Shown here: in pieces, positions 62,978 to 64,000 of the stretch
How positions within the stretch are numbered: position 1 is the first letter of the stretch
Layout: the number at the start of each line of letters is the position of its first letter
Source: Candidatus Melainabacteria bacterium
GTDB lineage: Bacteria > Cyanobacteriota > Vampirovibrionia > Obscuribacterales > Obscuribacteraceae
Direction of reading: 5' to 3'
DNA: 64,000 nt
Assembly: GCA_016212515.1 (NCBI GenBank)
Contig: JACRFZ010000030.1
Location: 1 to 64,000, forward strand
Notes under the pieces: generated by a model
What the model was told of the DNA's origin: nothing
Databases searched by the model: none
Seen by the model: the letters and a program-made list of their open reading frames with translations, nothing else
Program-made: the position numbers and the translations under genes

Positions 62978-64000
62978 CTAGAATTTGTCGCCCCGAACAG
63001 TAGATTCCGAAGACTCGAAGGACCGCCTGCGGGCATCTAGATTCACCTTTGCCTCAGGCTCACCGGCTTTACCTCGCACTAATTTCTTAAGCCAGTTCTG
63101 GAAATCATCGACATAGGTAAAGACCACCGGCACCACAATCAGGGTAAACAAGGTAGATGTAATGAGACCGCCGATAACGGAAATAGCCATGGGTGAGCGG
63201 GCTTCTGAACCTGCGCCGATGCCCATCGCTATAGGCATCATACCGGCGATCATGGCAATAGTTGTCATAAGGATTGGCTGCATACGGGTCTCCCCGGCCA
63301 TCATGATGGCGGTGCGTTGCGGCAGACCCTCTTTCATTTTCAAAAGGGCGTATTCCACAAGCAAAATAGCGTTCTTGGTGACCAGACCCATGAGCATGGT
63401 GATACCAATCAAGGCGTAGAGGCCGATTGATTGATGCCAGAGCACCAGACCCATCAAAGCACCGCATAAACTCAAAGGCAGAGATACCATAATTGTCAGC
63501 GGATAAAGAAAACCACCGAAGAGAACCACCAGCACTGCATAGATGAGCAGGACTGCCGCACCGATAGCGGTGCCGAAGCCGTTGAAAATATCCCTTTGAA
63601 TTTCAGCATCACCGAGGGGCAATTCCACAATGGAAGCAGGCATTTCTTTGAAGCCGGGCAAGTTATGCACCTGCTTGAGAGCCTGACCAAGAGTAATACT
63701 GGATTCCAAACCGGCTTCCAGAGTCACTTGCCTCTGACGGTCGAAACGGTCAATCTGAAAGGGTCCACAACCAAAAGCAACATGGGCCACTGATGAAAGC
63801 GGCACCAGTTTCCCAGATGAAGTGAGCACTTTCATGTTCTCGATCACCCGCAAGTCTTTGCGATAAGCGGGCGCCAACTGCACCCTGATATTGACCTGGC
63901 GATCCTCGAGGTTGAACTTAGCCAAATTGGCTTCCGCATCACCAAGAGTGGCAATGAGTGCCGTTCTGGCGATAGACTGCACCGAAACTCCCTGGCGGGC
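62978..64000 (-). CDS. RND-family efflux pump, C-terminal part (5' end outside window)
   Basis: Inner-membrane proton-driven exporter of the AcrB/CusA/MdtB type. Only the last 340 residues are here, and the frame is open to the window edge. Visible are a periplasmic docking-like region, the transmembrane segment VLFGGFLYPLTIMVSLPLSL, the GITMLMGLVTKNAILLVEYA helix and TRMQPILMTTIAMIAGMMPI, then the last helices (GGLITSTLFTLIVVPVVFTY). The C-terminal tail is charged. The substrate class (multidrug HAE1 versus metal) is not safe from this part, though the absence of CusA-type Met pairs favours multidrug. Confidence 0.92.
   Translation of the reverse strand, partial: ARQGVSVQSIARTALIATLGDAEANLAKFNLEDRQVNIRVQLAPAYRKDLRVIENMKVLTSSGKLVPLSSVAHVAFGCGPFQIDRFDRQRQVTLEAGLESSITLGQALKQVHNLPGFKEMPASIVELPLGDAEIQRDIFNGFGTAIGAAVLLIYAVLVVLFGGFLYPLTIMVSLPLSLCGALMGLVLWHQSIGLYALIGITMLMGLVTKNAILLVEYALLKMKEGLPQRTAIMMAGETRMQPILMTTIAMIAGMMPIAMGIGAGSEARSPMAISVIGGLITSTLFTLIVVPVVFTYVDDFQNWLKKLVRGKAGEPEAKVNLDARRRSFESSESTVRGDKF

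Noticed and set aside
1-64000. Search by eye for tRNA/rRNA genes, CRISPR arrays, insertion sequences, prophage or integrase genes
   Set aside because: No T-loop-like GGTTCGAATCC context, no regular short repeats with spacers, and no transposase or integrase motifs were seen.

Overview
The window looks like chromosomal backbone of a Gram-negative-type bacterium from the non-photosynthetic side of the cyanobacterial lineage (Melainabacteria/Vampirovibrionia, Obscuribacterales-like). This placement is inference. It rests on a short cyanobacterial-type Hfq, the yggS-sepF neighbourhood, two Ser/Thr kinases with a transmembrane segment and TPR-like C-termini, many secreted or membrane proteins of unknown function, and the absence of any photosynthesis gene. 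Envelope genes (mreBCD/PBP2, RND pump, DsbD-like protein, M23 peptidase) indicate a rod-shaped cell with a cell wall and probably an outer membrane. TTG and GTG starts behind good ribosome-binding sites are common (groES, sepF, bcp, PC4-like gene, mre genes). I see no tRNA, rRNA, CRISPR array, insertion sequence or prophage.

Layout. 1-3.2 kb (minus): pseudouridine synthase, a YtxH/DUF948/YtxH envelope-stress-like trio, coaBC. 3.3-7.6 kb: metG, an NlpC/P60-like protein, a leucine-rich-repeat protein and a coiled-coil protein. 7.7-12.0 kb (minus): mreB-mreC-mreD-PBP2 elongasome operon. 12.1-14.5 kb (minus): 3-hydroxyacyl-CoA dehydrogenase, glycosyltransferase and hfq, each overlapping the next. 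14.7-17.9 kb (plus): biotin carboxylase fused to a biotinyl domain, ispF and a secreted protein. 17.9-19.3 kb: TetR regulator with a palindromic site, and a secreted TPR-like protein. 19.3-26.5 kb (minus): GTP-type PEP carboxykinase, a secreted protein, groEL/groES, a GAF-GAF-GGDEF protein. 26.7-32.1 kb: HIT protein, sugar nucleotidyltransferase, divergent argininosuccinate lyase homologue, MFS transporter. 32.3-36.9 kb: kinase 1, accA/accD, rsmE. 37.2-41.8 kb: yggS-sepF, M23 peptidase, PC4-like protein, obg and a tiny basic protein. 41.8-49.8 kb: NUDIX hydrolase, pheS-pheT, a 986-residue membrane protein with a Roadblock/LC7 domain, and bcp. 49.8-53.2 kb (minus): DsbD-like protein and a GH1 glycosidase. 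53.3-58.8 kb (plus): two tandem paralogous GT-C-like membrane proteins and an AI-2E-family permease. 58.8-64 kb: class-2-like pyrD with Cys at the catalytic-base position, kinase 2, a secreted protein and the C-terminal part of an RND efflux pump.

Most genes are housekeeping. The least explained elements are the membrane-anchored Roadblock/LC7 protein, whose acidic linker carries four copies of an LF-GG-DSDID-IF motif (46.4-49.3 kb), the paired GT-C-like proteins with a shared extracytoplasmic module (53.3-57.8 kb), the divergent lyase (28.7-30.2 kb), and several small genes below the usual annotation length (30.3, 41.6 and possibly 46.2 kb).
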